Source of the DNA: Bacteroidales bacterium
Lineage (GTDB): Bacteria; Bacteroidota; Bacteroidia; Bacteroidales; PUMT01
Direction of reading: 5' to 3'
NCBI GenBank assembly: GCA_007119075.1
Contig: SKQJ01000036.1
Location: forward strand, 1 to 29,820
DNA: 29,820 nt
The translations under genes were made by a program, and so were the position numbers. Shown here one piece after another: positions 17,434-25,070 of this stretch; positions within the stretch are counted from its first letter, which is position 1, and the number at the start of each line of letters is the position of its first letter. Under the pieces are notes generated by a model. The model did not search any database. It was not told where the DNA came from and saw only the letters and a program-made list of their open reading frames with translations.

Positions 17434-17924
17434 CACTCGACAATCAAAAGAAAGCAGTTGCCCTGAGAATACAGAAATCACTTGCTATTCTGACATTTAT
17501 CATCCTTATAGGCCTGATTTATTTTGTCGACATAATTCCTCGCGGGATGATGGGCTTAACCAGGAACGAATTTTCGATCATTGTAATTGGATTATTTATA
17601 CTGTTTTTCCTGTTCCACTACCTGCGCGACCATAACTATATTTTCTACTCTGACACCGGCAGTAATTTCATTCTGCGATATTTTTCCCTGCGTCCCCTTC
17701 ACAGCCGGAAGAATGCCATTGAATTCAATAAAAAGGAATTCGAGAATTACGAAATCAAGAAATCGCTTGCCGGTTTGAATGAAAGTGTCATAATCTACAG
17801 GAAAACTTCAAAGGGAGTGGCAAAATACCCGCCGGTAAGCATCACTGCACTGGACAAAAAAAACAGGGAAAAAATGTATGCATCTTTTCAGAAGATCCTT
17901 CTCGGCAACAAGACTGGGAAATAG
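17430..17924 (+). CDS. Small membrane protein of unknown function, coupled to proline dehydrogenase
   Basis: The 164-residue product is not a family I can name. It has two predicted membrane helices, about 17-36 (SLAILTFIILIGLIYF) and 47-66 (EFSIIVIGLFILFFLF), with a short loop between them. A soluble C-terminal part of about 95 residues follows. Its alternating pattern (ILRYFSLRPL, ENYEIKKSLAGL, ESVIIYRKTSKG, YPPVSITALDKKNREKM, then a terminal helix) recalls bacterial PH-like domains on two-helix anchors, but this is only a resemblance. The ATG overlaps the proline dehydrogenase stop by four bases, so translation is probably coupled. A membrane-anchoring or electron-transfer accessory role would be a guess from context. 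Confidence 0.8.
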   Translation: MTLDNQKKAVALRIQKSLAILTFIILIGLIYFVDIIPRGMMGLTRNEFSIIVIGLFILFFLFHYLRDHNYIFYSDTGSNFILRYFSLRPLHSRKNAIEFNKKEFENYEIKKSLAGLNESVIIYRKTSKGVAKYPPVSITALDKKNREKMYASFQKILLGNKTGK

Positions 17925-17983
17925 ATATATTTTACAACATATTTCCCGGCTTATCGCTGATTGTCTTGCGCTTACCTAAGACA

Positions 17984-18021
17984 TCCATGAGAAAAGTCAC
18001 CTGCTTCCATGAGCAAAATCA
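17984..18021 (+). promoter_or_regulatory. Paired 16-bp direct repeats upstream of glutamate dehydrogenase 1 (candidate operator)
   Basis: TCCATGAGAAAAGTCA (17984-17999) and TCCATGAGCAAAATCA (18006-18021) match at 14 of 16 positions. They are spaced 22 bases start to start, close to two helical turns. They lie about 60-100 bases before the -7 box of the following gene. The layout suggests two binding sites for one regulator on the same DNA face. Confidence 0.45.
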
Positions 18022-18080
18022 TATAATGGTATATTACAACTCCCATACATTTGCAAATAACCGTATTAAGGTGCGTCTCA

Positions 18081-18088
18081 TACTTTTG
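18081..18088 (+). promoter_or_regulatory. -7 element upstream of glutamate dehydrogenase 1
   Basis: TACTTTTG matches TAnnTTTG and lies 22 bases before the chosen ATG. The nearest upstream TTTG (18050-18053) is 27 bases away, longer than the usual 19-21. The weak -33 would suit an activator-dependent promoter. A transcript starting near 18095 would exclude the in-frame ATG at 18051. Confidence 0.4.
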
Positions 18089-18110
18089 TAGTCATTCAAA
18101 AAAAATTACC

Positions 18111-19448
18111 ATGAACGTTGACAAATTACTGATCGACCTCGAGAAAAAACATCCCGGCGAACTTGAATATATTCAGGCTGTCCGCGAAGTACTTGAATCA
18201 ATTGAGGAAGTTTACAACCAGAATCCCCAGTTTGAATCGGCGGGCATAATCGAGCGCCTTATTGAACCTGACAGGGTATTGATCTTTAAGGTGCCATGGG
18301 TTGATGATCAGGGCCAGGCGCATGTCAATATCGGCTACAGGGTCCAGTTTAACAATGCCATAGGCCCTTATAAGGGAGGAATGCGCTTCCATCCGAGTGT
18401 AACACTGAGCATTTTGAAATTTCTCGGCTTTGACCAGATATTCAAAAATTCGCTTACGACCCTCCCCATGGGCGGGGCCAAGGGGGGCTCGGACTTTAAT
18501 CCCAAAGGCAAGTCAAATGCCGAAATAATGCGCTTCTGTCAATCGTTCATGCTGGAAATATGGAAACTCATCGGCGCCGACGTTGACATTCCTGCAGGTG
18601 ATATTGGCGTTGGGGGAAAAGAGATTGGCTACATGTTCGGAATGTACAAGAAGCTTACCAATGAACATAACGGTGTAATGACGGGCAAGGGAAGGAACTG
18701 GGGAGGCAGCCTGATAAGACCCGAGGCCACCGGCTACGGCACGGTATTTTTCGCCCAGGAAATGCTCAAGACCAGGGGCGAGTCACTGATGGGCAAAATA
18801 GTAACCGTTTCCGGTTTTGGAAATGTGGCCTGGGGGGCCATCAAAAAGGCAACCGAACTGGGCGCCAGGGTTGTTACGATCTCGGGACCCGATGGGTACA
18901 TCTACGATCCTGACGGCATCACAGGCGAAAAAATAGATTATCTTCTTGAACTCAGGGCATCAAACCAGGATATAGCCAAGCCTTATTCCTTTGAATTTCC
19001 CGATTCCCAGTTTCACGAAGGAAAGAGGCCCTGGGAGGTCAAGTGCGACATTGCGCTTCCCTGTGCCACCCAGAATGAGCTCAACGAAGGGGATGCAAGG
19101 ATGCTCGTGGCCAATGGCTGCAAATGTGTTGCTGAAGGCGCAAACATGCCCTCCACCCCTGAAGCCCTGGAAGTTTTCCTTGACAACAGGATGCTCTACG
19201 GACCCGGCAAGGCTGCAAATGCTGGTGGCGTTGCCACAAGCGGCCTCGAGCAGACCCAGAACGCAATGAAGCTGAGCTGGACGGCCGAAGAGGTGGAAGC
19301 GAAGCTTCACCTGATCATGGTAAATATACACGAGGCCTGTGTAAAATACGGCACCGAGCCCGATGGTTATGTAAATTACATGAAGGGAGCAAATATTGCC
19401 GGTTTTATGAAAGTTGCAAACGCAATGCTGGACCAGGGGGTTATCTGA
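18111..19448 (+). CDS. Glutamate dehydrogenase, hexameric, NAD-type coenzyme site
   Basis: It interconverts glutamate with 2-oxoglutarate and ammonia. The chosen start is ATG at 18111 (445 residues, MNVDKLLIDLEKKHPGE). A frame open from ATG at 18051 would add 20 residues with no family counterpart and lies upstream of the likely promoter. The substrate domain holds the catalytic lysine K124 in PMGGAKGGSDFNPKG and D164 in DIPAGDIGVGG. The Rossmann region reads SGFGNVAWG (F236) and SGPDGYIYDP (P260, D261). These match the residues of the Clostridium symbiosum NAD enzyme (F238, P262, D263), so NAD use and a catabolic role are inferred. A second, NADP-type paralogue is at 23677. Candidate operator repeats lie upstream. 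Confidence 0.93.
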   Translation: MNVDKLLIDLEKKHPGELEYIQAVREVLESIEEVYNQNPQFESAGIIERLIEPDRVLIFKVPWVDDQGQAHVNIGYRVQFNNAIGPYKGGMRFHPSVTLSILKFLGFDQIFKNSLTTLPMGGAKGGSDFNPKGKSNAEIMRFCQSFMLEIWKLIGADVDIPAGDIGVGGKEIGYMFGMYKKLTNEHNGVMTGKGRNWGGSLIRPEATGYGTVFFAQEMLKTRGESLMGKIVTVSGFGNVAWGAIKKATELGARVVTISGPDGYIYDPDGITGEKIDYLLELRASNQDIAKPYSFEFPDSQFHEGKRPWEVKCDIALPCATQNELNEGDARMLVANGCKCVAEGANMPSTPEALEVFLDNRMLYGPGKAANAGGVATSGLEQTQNAMKLSWTAEEVEAKLHLIMVNIHEACVKYGTEPDGYVNYMKGANIAGFMKVANAMLDQGVI

Positions 19449-19479
19449 CCGGTCCGGCATCTTTCATTTCGCCGCCAGG

Positions 19480-20238
19480 TTAAAAATCGAATTGTTCCCT
19501 GAGTCCGGAATATCCGGATTTGCTGACCGAAATTTTCAGGCCGTTGGTCAATATTGCAATGAATGCATCCTTTGAATAGGGCTCAATTTTTTTTATGGCA
19601 GCAATCCTGACGATGAACGACCGGTGGACCCTGAAAAACTCACGGGGATCAAGCTTGTTTTCATAGAACTTCAGCGTTTGTTTTTTATGCCATCTTTCTT
19701 TTTCAACGTGCACGATCACGTAATCATCATCTGCTTCAAGACATAGCACTTCATCACAGGGAACAACCTGGATCTGGTTTCCCGAACGGATCACCAGGCG
19801 CTGGAGATAGCCTCCGCCGCCTATGCCCTGATCAACAATCCGGGATATCTGTTCCACGCCCGTATTGTTTTCTTTAAAACGATCAAGAACCTTTTGTATC
19901 GCCCTGCCAAACCTCTCTCTCCCTATAGGCTTCAGGAGATAATCGCAGGTATTGTAATCAAAAGCCCGGATGGCATAGTTGTCATAAGCCGTGGTAAAAA
20001 CGATCAGAGGGATGTTCTCGCCTGCGAGCAGTTCGAGCATTTCAAAACCATTGATCCTGGGCATCTGGACATCCAGAAAAACAAGATCCGGCTTCAATTC
20101 AATAATTTTTTTTGCACCATCAAAGCCGTCGGAGCATTCACCGAGCACATCAATCTCATGGTATTCTGCCAGAAATTCCTGGAGAAGCCGGCGGGCCGGA
20201 GCTTCGTCTTCAATGATAAGAGTTCTTATCTTCTCCAT
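19480..20238 (-). CDS. LytTR-family response regulator
   Basis: The 252-residue product has an N-terminal receiver domain (about 1-120) with acidic residues E10/D11, the phosphoacceptor D56 in LVFLDVQMP, a threonine in FTTAYD and the lysine in LLKPIG. The C-terminal LytTR DNA-binding domain is at about 150-252, with DEVLCLEADDDYVIVHV and FFRVHRSFIVRIAAIKKI. LytTR regulators bind DNA through beta-strand loops and usually act with LytS-type kinases. It is the last gene of a three-gene minus-strand set (LiaF-like protein, kinase, regulator), 53 bases after the kinase. Target genes cannot be read from sequence, although the operon itself is the first candidate. Confidence 0.93.
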   Translation of the reverse strand: MEKIRTLIIEDEAPARRLLQEFLAEYHEIDVLGECSDGFDGAKKIIELKPDLVFLDVQMPRINGFEMLELLAGENIPLIVFTTAYDNYAIRAFDYNTCDYLLKPIGRERFGRAIQKVLDRFKENNTGVEQISRIVDQGIGGGGYLQRLVIRSGNQIQVVPCDEVLCLEADDDYVIVHVEKERWHKKQTLKFYENKLDPREFFRVHRSFIVRIAAIKKIEPYSKDAFIAILTNGLKISVSKSGYSGLREQFDF

Positions 20239-20291
20239 AATTAAGTTATTTTATAAAACCGATACGGGCGGCAGTACGCTTTTCAGGCCTT

Positions 20292-21350
20292 TTAAACGAC
20301 CCGCTCAGAGGGAATGGATATTTCAACATTGAATATTTGACCGGTTGTATTTACTCTTAATAAATCATTTTTGCCGTAAATGAGCCTTAACCGGTCCCGG
20401 ATATTCTCCAGCCCGATTCCCTCCCCCCTGAATCCGGAAAAGCCGGGATCAAAGCAATTTTGGATATTTATTATGGTTGATCCCGGACGTTTAACGGCAG
20501 TCATTTTTATTATTGTCTCCCGGGTGCTCTGCTGCACCCCATGCTTTACGGCGTTTTCGAAGACAGGCTGAAGTATAAGCGCGGGGACTTCAACATTCAG
20601 GCTCTCCTCATCTACCGCGAAATCCCAGTTCAGCTTTTCTTCAAATCGCACTTTTTCAATTCGCAGATATAGTCCTGTATTATCGATCTCCTTTTCCAGG
20701 GTGATCAGTGATGATGCGTCATACCTGAGTGCATTCCTGAGGAATTCCGACAAAAGGCCAACCATTTCCCTTGCTTTGCCGGGGTCATAAATTGTCAGAG
20801 AGCTTATGGAGTTCAGGCAGTTATAAATAAAATGAGGATTGAGCTGGTTCTTTAAGGCCTGCAGACTTGTTTCCTGTACCCTGATTTTAAGCTCGTTCTC
20901 TCTTTTCAGGGCATTTTCAGCATGTTGCCTGTAAAGATTCAGATAAAAAGAGAGATAGAGCATGCCGGCAATAAACAATCCGGCAATAAACCTGACAGGC
21001 TGTGACTGGTAAAGGAAATCAATGTAACCCGGATTGGTCGGGAAAGCTGACTTTAAAACAACCCGGGTTAAAAAAAGCCAGCACAATACAATAATTATCG
21101 CGGCAATGGAACTGTTCCTGATACTGGAGTAGGATGAAAGGGATTCGGAGCGGGCAAACTTAACAACGAACCAAAGGGCCAGAAGGATCAGGTTGAGTGA
21201 TATCACAGAAACCAGTGAATCTGTGATGGCAGGGAAATAGCTGACTCCATAGCTCAAATGAACCGGCAAAAACCAGGTTAGAAGAACTACTATGGTAAAG
21301 ACAAGGTAGTTCTGTAAAAATAACCGGGTGAATATTAAATTTCCGTTCAT
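20292..21350 (-). CDS. LytS/YehU-type sensor histidine kinase
   Basis: The 352-residue membrane kinase has four predicted helices at about 12-32, 46-66, 82-102 and 120-140. A short helical linker follows, then the His_kinase domain with the phospho-accepting H173 in LNPHFIYNCLNSISSL. The ATPase domain has the N-box LQPVFENAVKHGVQ and the glycine motif GEGIGLENIRDRL. No periplasmic sensor domain of any size is visible, so it probably senses through the membrane helices or a partner. The LiaF-like protein encoded upstream in the same operon is the obvious candidate. The ATG at 21350 lies 85 bases after the LiaF-like stop. Confidence 0.93.
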   Translation of the reverse strand: MNGNLIFTRLFLQNYLVFTIVVLLTWFLPVHLSYGVSYFPAITDSLVSVISLNLILLALWFVVKFARSESLSSYSSIRNSSIAAIIIVLCWLFLTRVVLKSAFPTNPGYIDFLYQSQPVRFIAGLFIAGMLYLSFYLNLYRQHAENALKRENELKIRVQETSLQALKNQLNPHFIYNCLNSISSLTIYDPGKAREMVGLLSEFLRNALRYDASSLITLEKEIDNTGLYLRIEKVRFEEKLNWDFAVDEESLNVEVPALILQPVFENAVKHGVQQSTRETIIKMTAVKRPGSTIINIQNCFDPGFSGFRGEGIGLENIRDRLRLIYGKNDLLRVNTTGQIFNVEISIPSERVV

Positions 21351-21419
21351 TTGAAAACCTGCATGGGGTATCCTGTTTAAAAGTCAGGCGGTAATGACCA
21401 TCATTGCCGAAAACCATGT

Positions 21420-21450
21420 TCACTTGATCTCGCCTTCACTTGATGTCGCC
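21420..21450 (-). repeat. 15-bp tandem duplication spanning the stop codon of the LiaF-like gene
   Basis: On the minus strand GGCGACATCAAGTGA, the last four codons plus stop, is followed one base later by GGCGAGATCAAGTGA. The copies differ at one of 15 positions and have a 16-bp period. The second copy lies outside the reading frame. It looks like a local slippage duplication. Confidence 0.7.
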
Positions 21451-22140
21451 GCCTCCGAACACTACCAGCCCTTTAAGATAAAGAATCTTTTCGGGGCTGC
21501 CCGAAGCGGGTTTTTTTTCAATTAACCGTTCATCGGAGAAGCCTCCGAATATTGCTGTAACTTCCACCTTGACTTCCCAGTCTTCCGGCACCCTTATCGA
21601 TGTGCCTCCGAAAATACAGAGCAGGTCAATGGCATTAACTCCGGGAGCCAGGCCGGCATGACGCAAATCCAGATCACTTCCTCCAAAAATAGCGGTAATT
21701 TGTCCTCCTCTGAAGTTTTCGGTCCTTATTTTTTTCTCGCTGCCCCCAAAGACATTCATTTCATTTATGAAATCGTTTTCACTGGCCCCGTCGGGGATAT
21801 TGATCTGTCTTGAGGAAAAGCTATGCCTGCGAAATAAGATTGCCAGTCCGGCAAATATCAGGATAAGCGGTGCGGCAAGCCTGACCACCTCCCAGAATCT
21901 CATTCCCAGAATATCACCGGCAATAAGTATTGAGCCAATAATAAAAAGAATCAGTCCGCCGGTCTTGTTTCTCTCGGTGATAAGCAGCACAAGCCCGATC
22001 AGAAAAAGCAAAGCTTTCCAGGAAATCACCCATCCGGGAAATTCCCATGGCACCAGGTTGTAATAATGAAGCATGAGTATCACACCTGAAAGAAGCAGCA
22101 ACAACCCGAGCAAAACTCTCTTTTCAGCAAAAGCTTTCAT
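21436..22140 (-). CDS. LiaF-like membrane protein with repeated FGG beta motif
   Basis: The 234-residue product has four predicted membrane helices in the first 105 residues (about 8-26, 40-55, 61-77, 88-104), like the DUF5668 half of cell-wall-stress proteins. A cytoplasmic C-terminal part resembles the LiaF/VraT C-terminal beta domain. It carries five copies of a hydrophobic-FGG motif at F131, F152, F177, F198 and F228 (NVFGGSEKK, AIFGGSDLDL, CIFGGTSIRV, AIFGGFSDE, VVFGGGDIK), 21-30 residues apart, suggesting stacked beta strands. In Firmicutes LiaF inhibits the LiaS kinase. Here it is first in an operon with a LytS-type kinase and LytTR regulator, so a similar inhibitor or sensor role is inferred. 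A strong promoter precedes it. Confidence 0.85.
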   Translation of the reverse strand: MKAFAEKRVLLGLLLLLSGVILMLHYYNLVPWEFPGWVISWKALLFLIGLVLLITERNKTGGLILFIIGSILIAGDILGMRFWEVVRLAAPLILIFAGLAILFRRHSFSSRQINIPDGASENDFINEMNVFGGSEKKIRTENFRGGQITAIFGGSDLDLRHAGLAPGVNAIDLLCIFGGTSIRVPEDWEVKVEVTAIFGGFSDERLIEKKPASGSPEKILYLKGLVVFGGGDIK

Positions 22141-22208
22141 ATTTATATGGTTTTTAGTGATTACGTCAGATAACCGGATACTTGATAGCCGATATGGTTA
22201 ATTGCAGG

Positions 22209-22240
22209 CAAAAATAATTCCGAATACCGGACGGCACAAA
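22209..22240 (-). promoter_or_regulatory. Bacteroidetes-type promoter for the LiaF-like/LytS/LytTR operon
   Basis: On the minus strand TTTG (22240-22237) and TATTTTTG (22216-22209) are separated by exactly 20 bases, a full match to the Bacteroidetes primary promoter pattern. The inferred transcription start is near 22202, leaving a leader of about 60 bases. Confidence 0.7.
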
Positions 22241-22473
22241 CATGAATCGGTGAATGGCCCTTTCCGGCCGGTAAAAAAAAGAGTGCCGCACGATAATTTG
22301 GATTCCTTAATTTTTGTATATTTATTCCCGTTTCGACAAAACCACGAACCGGAAGCAGGCCTTAATGATCCTGTTCCCCAGGAGCCGCATCCGGAGAGCC
22401 GAAAAAACATTCTTCCCGTCAAATCCCTGTAATGGCGGGATACAGGTTTGTTTAGCAACAATTAAATTGTCAG
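22241..22473. other. Intergenic region before dprA without recognisable gene
   Basis: This is the rest of the 333-base divergent gap between the LiaF-like gene and dprA. Short open frames on both strands show no family resemblance. A weak promoter-like pair (TTTG 22297-22300 and TATATTTA 22317-22324, only 16 bases apart) reads toward dprA. I could not assign a riboswitch or RNA to the remaining sequence. Confidence 0.4.
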
Positions 22474-23610
22474 ATGCTTGATATAAACGACCCCCTGCTT
22501 AAATACAAAATCGGCATAATACTGATTCCCGGCATAGGAAGCATCCTTGCAAAGAAATTGATCGAATATACGGGGGGGCCGGAGGAAGTGTTCAGAAGCA
22601 GCAAAATACTGCTGGAAACAATTCCCGGTATCGGAAAAACCCTTGCAGGAAAAATAGCGGGCCGCGAGATTCCCGACAAGGCTCAGAGAGAGATCGAATT
22701 TATTTCCAGATACAAAATAAAAGGATATTATTATTTAGACGATGACTATCCGGAAAGGCTCAGGCATTGCCCCGATTCCCCGGTAATCCTGTTTGCCAAG
22801 GGAAATGCCGGCATGAATCACCCCAGGATACTGAGTATCGTGGGGACAAGGAACGCAACCGGATACGGACTTGAATTTTGCCGCAACCTGGTCTCAGAGC
22901 TGGCTTCCGGTGGATATGATCCGCTTATATTGAGCGGACTCGCCTACGGGATAGATATCTGTGCACATAAATCAGCTCTGGACAATAACCTTCAAACCAT
23001 TGCAGCCCTTGCCCACGGCCTGTCAACCATCTACCCTCCCGAGCACAGGAATTATGCCGAAAGGATCACCGCCCGGGGAGCCCTGGTAACTGATTTTCCG
23101 GGGCATATTCTGCCTGAAAGGGGTAATTTCATAAAGCGTAACCGGTTAATAGCAGGAATGGCTGATGCAACGGTTGTGATCGAATCCGGGGAACGTGGAG
23201 GCGCACTGCTGACCGCCGACCTTGCCAATTCATACAACCGTGATGTGTTTGCCCTGCCTGGAAGAGTAACCGATAGAAGATCCAGGGGCTGCAACAATCT
23301 AATCAAAAATCATAAGGCGGCACTCATTAGCGATACTAAGGATATTGAATATATTCTTGGATGGGCCCCATTGGACAAGGCGGGAAACCAGGGCGTCGAT
23401 CACTTTTCAGGGATGGATAAGGAAGAAAAAACGATACTGCTGCTTCTGACAGAAAACAGCGAGATGTCGGCCGACAGCATTTCACAGGCTACCGGATTCG
23501 GAGCCAGCAAAACTTCCTGCCTGCTTCTGGATCTTGAATTCAGGGGATTAATATGCAGCCTTCCCGGAAAAAGATACAGCATCTCATCACGCGCAGCCGC
23601 AGCGCAATGA
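22474..23610 (+). CDS. dprA: DNA-processing protein DprA
   Basis: DprA binds incoming single-stranded DNA during natural transformation and loads RecA. Genes are also common in bacteria not known to be competent. The 378-residue product has an N-terminal helix-hairpin-helix/SAM-like region (about 10-65, with IPGIGSILAKKL and IPGIGKTLAGKI). The Rossmann-like core follows at about 85-290: SIVGTRNATGYG (121-132), SGLAYGIDICAHKSAL (154-169), FIKRNRLIAGMADATVVIESGERGGAL and VFALPGRV. A C-terminal winged-helix domain is at about 310-372. All family hallmarks are intact. The start is the ATG giving MLDINDPLLKYKIGI. A bulged hairpin with a T-run follows the stop. Confidence 0.95.
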   Translation: MLDINDPLLKYKIGIILIPGIGSILAKKLIEYTGGPEEVFRSSKILLETIPGIGKTLAGKIAGREIPDKAQREIEFISRYKIKGYYYLDDDYPERLRHCPDSPVILFAKGNAGMNHPRILSIVGTRNATGYGLEFCRNLVSELASGGYDPLILSGLAYGIDICAHKSALDNNLQTIAALAHGLSTIYPPEHRNYAERITARGALVTDFPGHILPERGNFIKRNRLIAGMADATVVIESGERGGALLTADLANSYNRDVFALPGRVTDRRSRGCNNLIKNHKAALISDTKDIEYILGWAPLDKAGNQGVDHFSGMDKEEKTILLLLTENSEMSADSISQATGFGASKTSCLLLDLEFRGLICSLPGKRYSISSRAAAAQ

Positions 23611-23611
23611 C

Positions 23612-23641
23612 CCGGGCAATGAAAATTCCGGATTTTTTTTT
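23612..23641 (+). terminator. Intrinsic terminator after dprA
   Basis: CCGG (23612-23615) and AAT (23618-23620) pair with ATT (23625-23627) and CCGG (23628-23631) around a GAAA loop, leaving a two-base bulge. A run of nine T follows at 23633-23641. The stem is short and bulged, but the T-run just after the dprA stop makes termination likely. Confidence 0.5.
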
Positions 23642-23676
23642 ATGTTTGTCATCTAATTATTTAATCCTTTAAATAC

Positions 23677-25017
23677 ATGGATCCGAACGTAGAGAAATTC
23701 ATGGCTAAAATAGCAGCTAAAAACCCGGGTGAGTCAGAATATCACCAGGCTGTCCAGGAAGTGGCCGAATCACTTGTCCCTTTCATAGAAGAAAACCCCA
23801 AATACAAACATGCCAAAATCCTTGAACGGATAGCCGAGCCGGAAAGAATTATCATATTCAGGGTACCATGGATCGATGACAAAGGCGATATTCAAATAAA
23901 CAGGGGATTCCGTATCGAAATGAATTCGGCGATAGGTCCATATAAAGGCGGACTGCGTTTTCACCCGACCGTAAATCTGGGGATACTGAAATTCCTGGCC
24001 TTCGAACAGGTTTTTAAAAATTCTCTCACAACCCTGCCCATGGGCGGCGGTAAAGGCGGTTCCGATTTCGACCCTAAAGGTAAAACCGACAATGAAGTGA
24101 TGAAATTCTGCCAGAGCTTCATGTCCGAACTCAGCCGCCATATTGGCCCGGATACTGATGTTCCTGCCGGCGATATAGGGGTCGGGGGAAGAGAAATCGG
24201 CTTTATGTTCGGGCAATACAAAAGATTAAGAAATGAATTCACCGGGGTCCTTACCGGTAAAGGACGTGAATGGGGGGGCAGTCTCATAAGGCCGGAGGCA
24301 ACGGGTTACGGCTGCGTCTACTTTGCCCAGGCCATGCTGCAAATTCGTAATGAAGTATTTAAAAACAAAACCGTTGCTGTTTCCGGTTCCGGCAACGTTG
24401 CCCAGTATGCAACCGAGAAAGCGACCCAGCTGGGGGCCAAAGTCGTTACTCTTTCGGATAGCTCAGGATTTATATATGACCCGGCGGGAATAGACCAGGA
24501 AAAACTGGCATGGCTTATGGAACTGAAAAATGTAAGGCGCGGACGGATAAGCGAATATGCAAAAAAGTTCGGAGCTGAGTATCATGAAGGCAAGCGCCCC
24601 TGGATTATCAAATGTGATATTGCCCTGCCCTGTGCCACGGAAAACGAGATAAACAAGGAAGAGGCTGAAACTCTTATTCAAAACGGGTGCATCCTCGTCG
24701 CAGAGGGAGCCAATATGCCTTCAACGGCAGAAGCCGTGGAAGTATATCTTAAAAACCGCATTCTTTATGGTCCCGGCAAGGCCGCCAATGCAGGCGGAGT
24801 AGCAGTCAGCGGACTTGAAATGACACAGAATTCGATGCGGCTGAGCTGGCACAGGGAAGAGGTTGACCTGAAACTTCAGCAGATAATGAAGGACATTCAC
24901 GAGATATGTATTAAATACGGACACGAGCAGGATGGTTTTATAAATTATGTAAAAGGCTCAAACATCGGCGGATTTGTAAAAGTTGCCGATGCCATGCTTG
25001 CCCAGGGTGCAGTTTAG
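23677..25017 (+). CDS. gdhA: Glutamate dehydrogenase, hexameric, NADP-type coenzyme site
   Basis: This is a second glutamate dehydrogenase (446 residues), clearly homologous to the one at 18111 but diverged along its length, so not a recent copy. Catalytic K126 lies in PMGGGKGGSDFDPKG and D166 in DVPAGDIGVGG. The coenzyme site reads SGSGNVAQY (S238) and SDSSGFIYDP (S262, S263). This matches the E. coli NADP enzyme GdhA, whose serines contact the 2'-phosphate, rather than the F/P pair of the NAD enzyme. NADPH-dependent ammonia assimilation is therefore inferred. It lies between dprA, with a likely terminator before it, and a TatD-type nuclease 53 bases downstream. No well-spaced promoter was found in the 66-base gap upstream. 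Confidence 0.94.
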   Translation: MDPNVEKFMAKIAAKNPGESEYHQAVQEVAESLVPFIEENPKYKHAKILERIAEPERIIIFRVPWIDDKGDIQINRGFRIEMNSAIGPYKGGLRFHPTVNLGILKFLAFEQVFKNSLTTLPMGGGKGGSDFDPKGKTDNEVMKFCQSFMSELSRHIGPDTDVPAGDIGVGGREIGFMFGQYKRLRNEFTGVLTGKGREWGGSLIRPEATGYGCVYFAQAMLQIRNEVFKNKTVAVSGSGNVAQYATEKATQLGAKVVTLSDSSGFIYDPAGIDQEKLAWLMELKNVRRGRISEYAKKFGAEYHEGKRPWIIKCDIALPCATENEINKEEAETLIQNGCILVAEGANMPSTAEAVEVYLKNRILYGPGKAANAGGVAVSGLEMTQNSMRLSWHREEVDLKLQQIMKDIHEICIKYGHEQDGFINYVKGSNIGGFVKVADAMLAQGAV

Positions 25018-25070
25018 CCACATCCTGGAACCGCATCCGCTTCAAATGACTTTCGGCAATCCATAAGCAA

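Noticed and set aside
18051..18110. Upstream ATG extending glutamate dehydrogenase 1 by 20 residues
   Set aside because: The extra residues have no counterpart in the family, and the -7 box at 18081-18088 lies inside them, so they are probably not transcribed.
22340..22460. Possible riboswitch or structured leader before dprA
   Set aside because: Short complementary segments exist but I could not fit any known riboswitch core, and dprA is not a typical target.
22198..22461. 76- and 87-residue frames on both strands in the gap before dprA
   Set aside because: Neither resembles a known protein, they overlap each other, and one covers the LiaF-like promoter.
23677..25017. Second glutamate dehydrogenase as an assembly duplication of the first
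   Set aside because: The two proteins differ throughout, including the coenzyme-site residues and the flanking DNA, so they are true paralogues.
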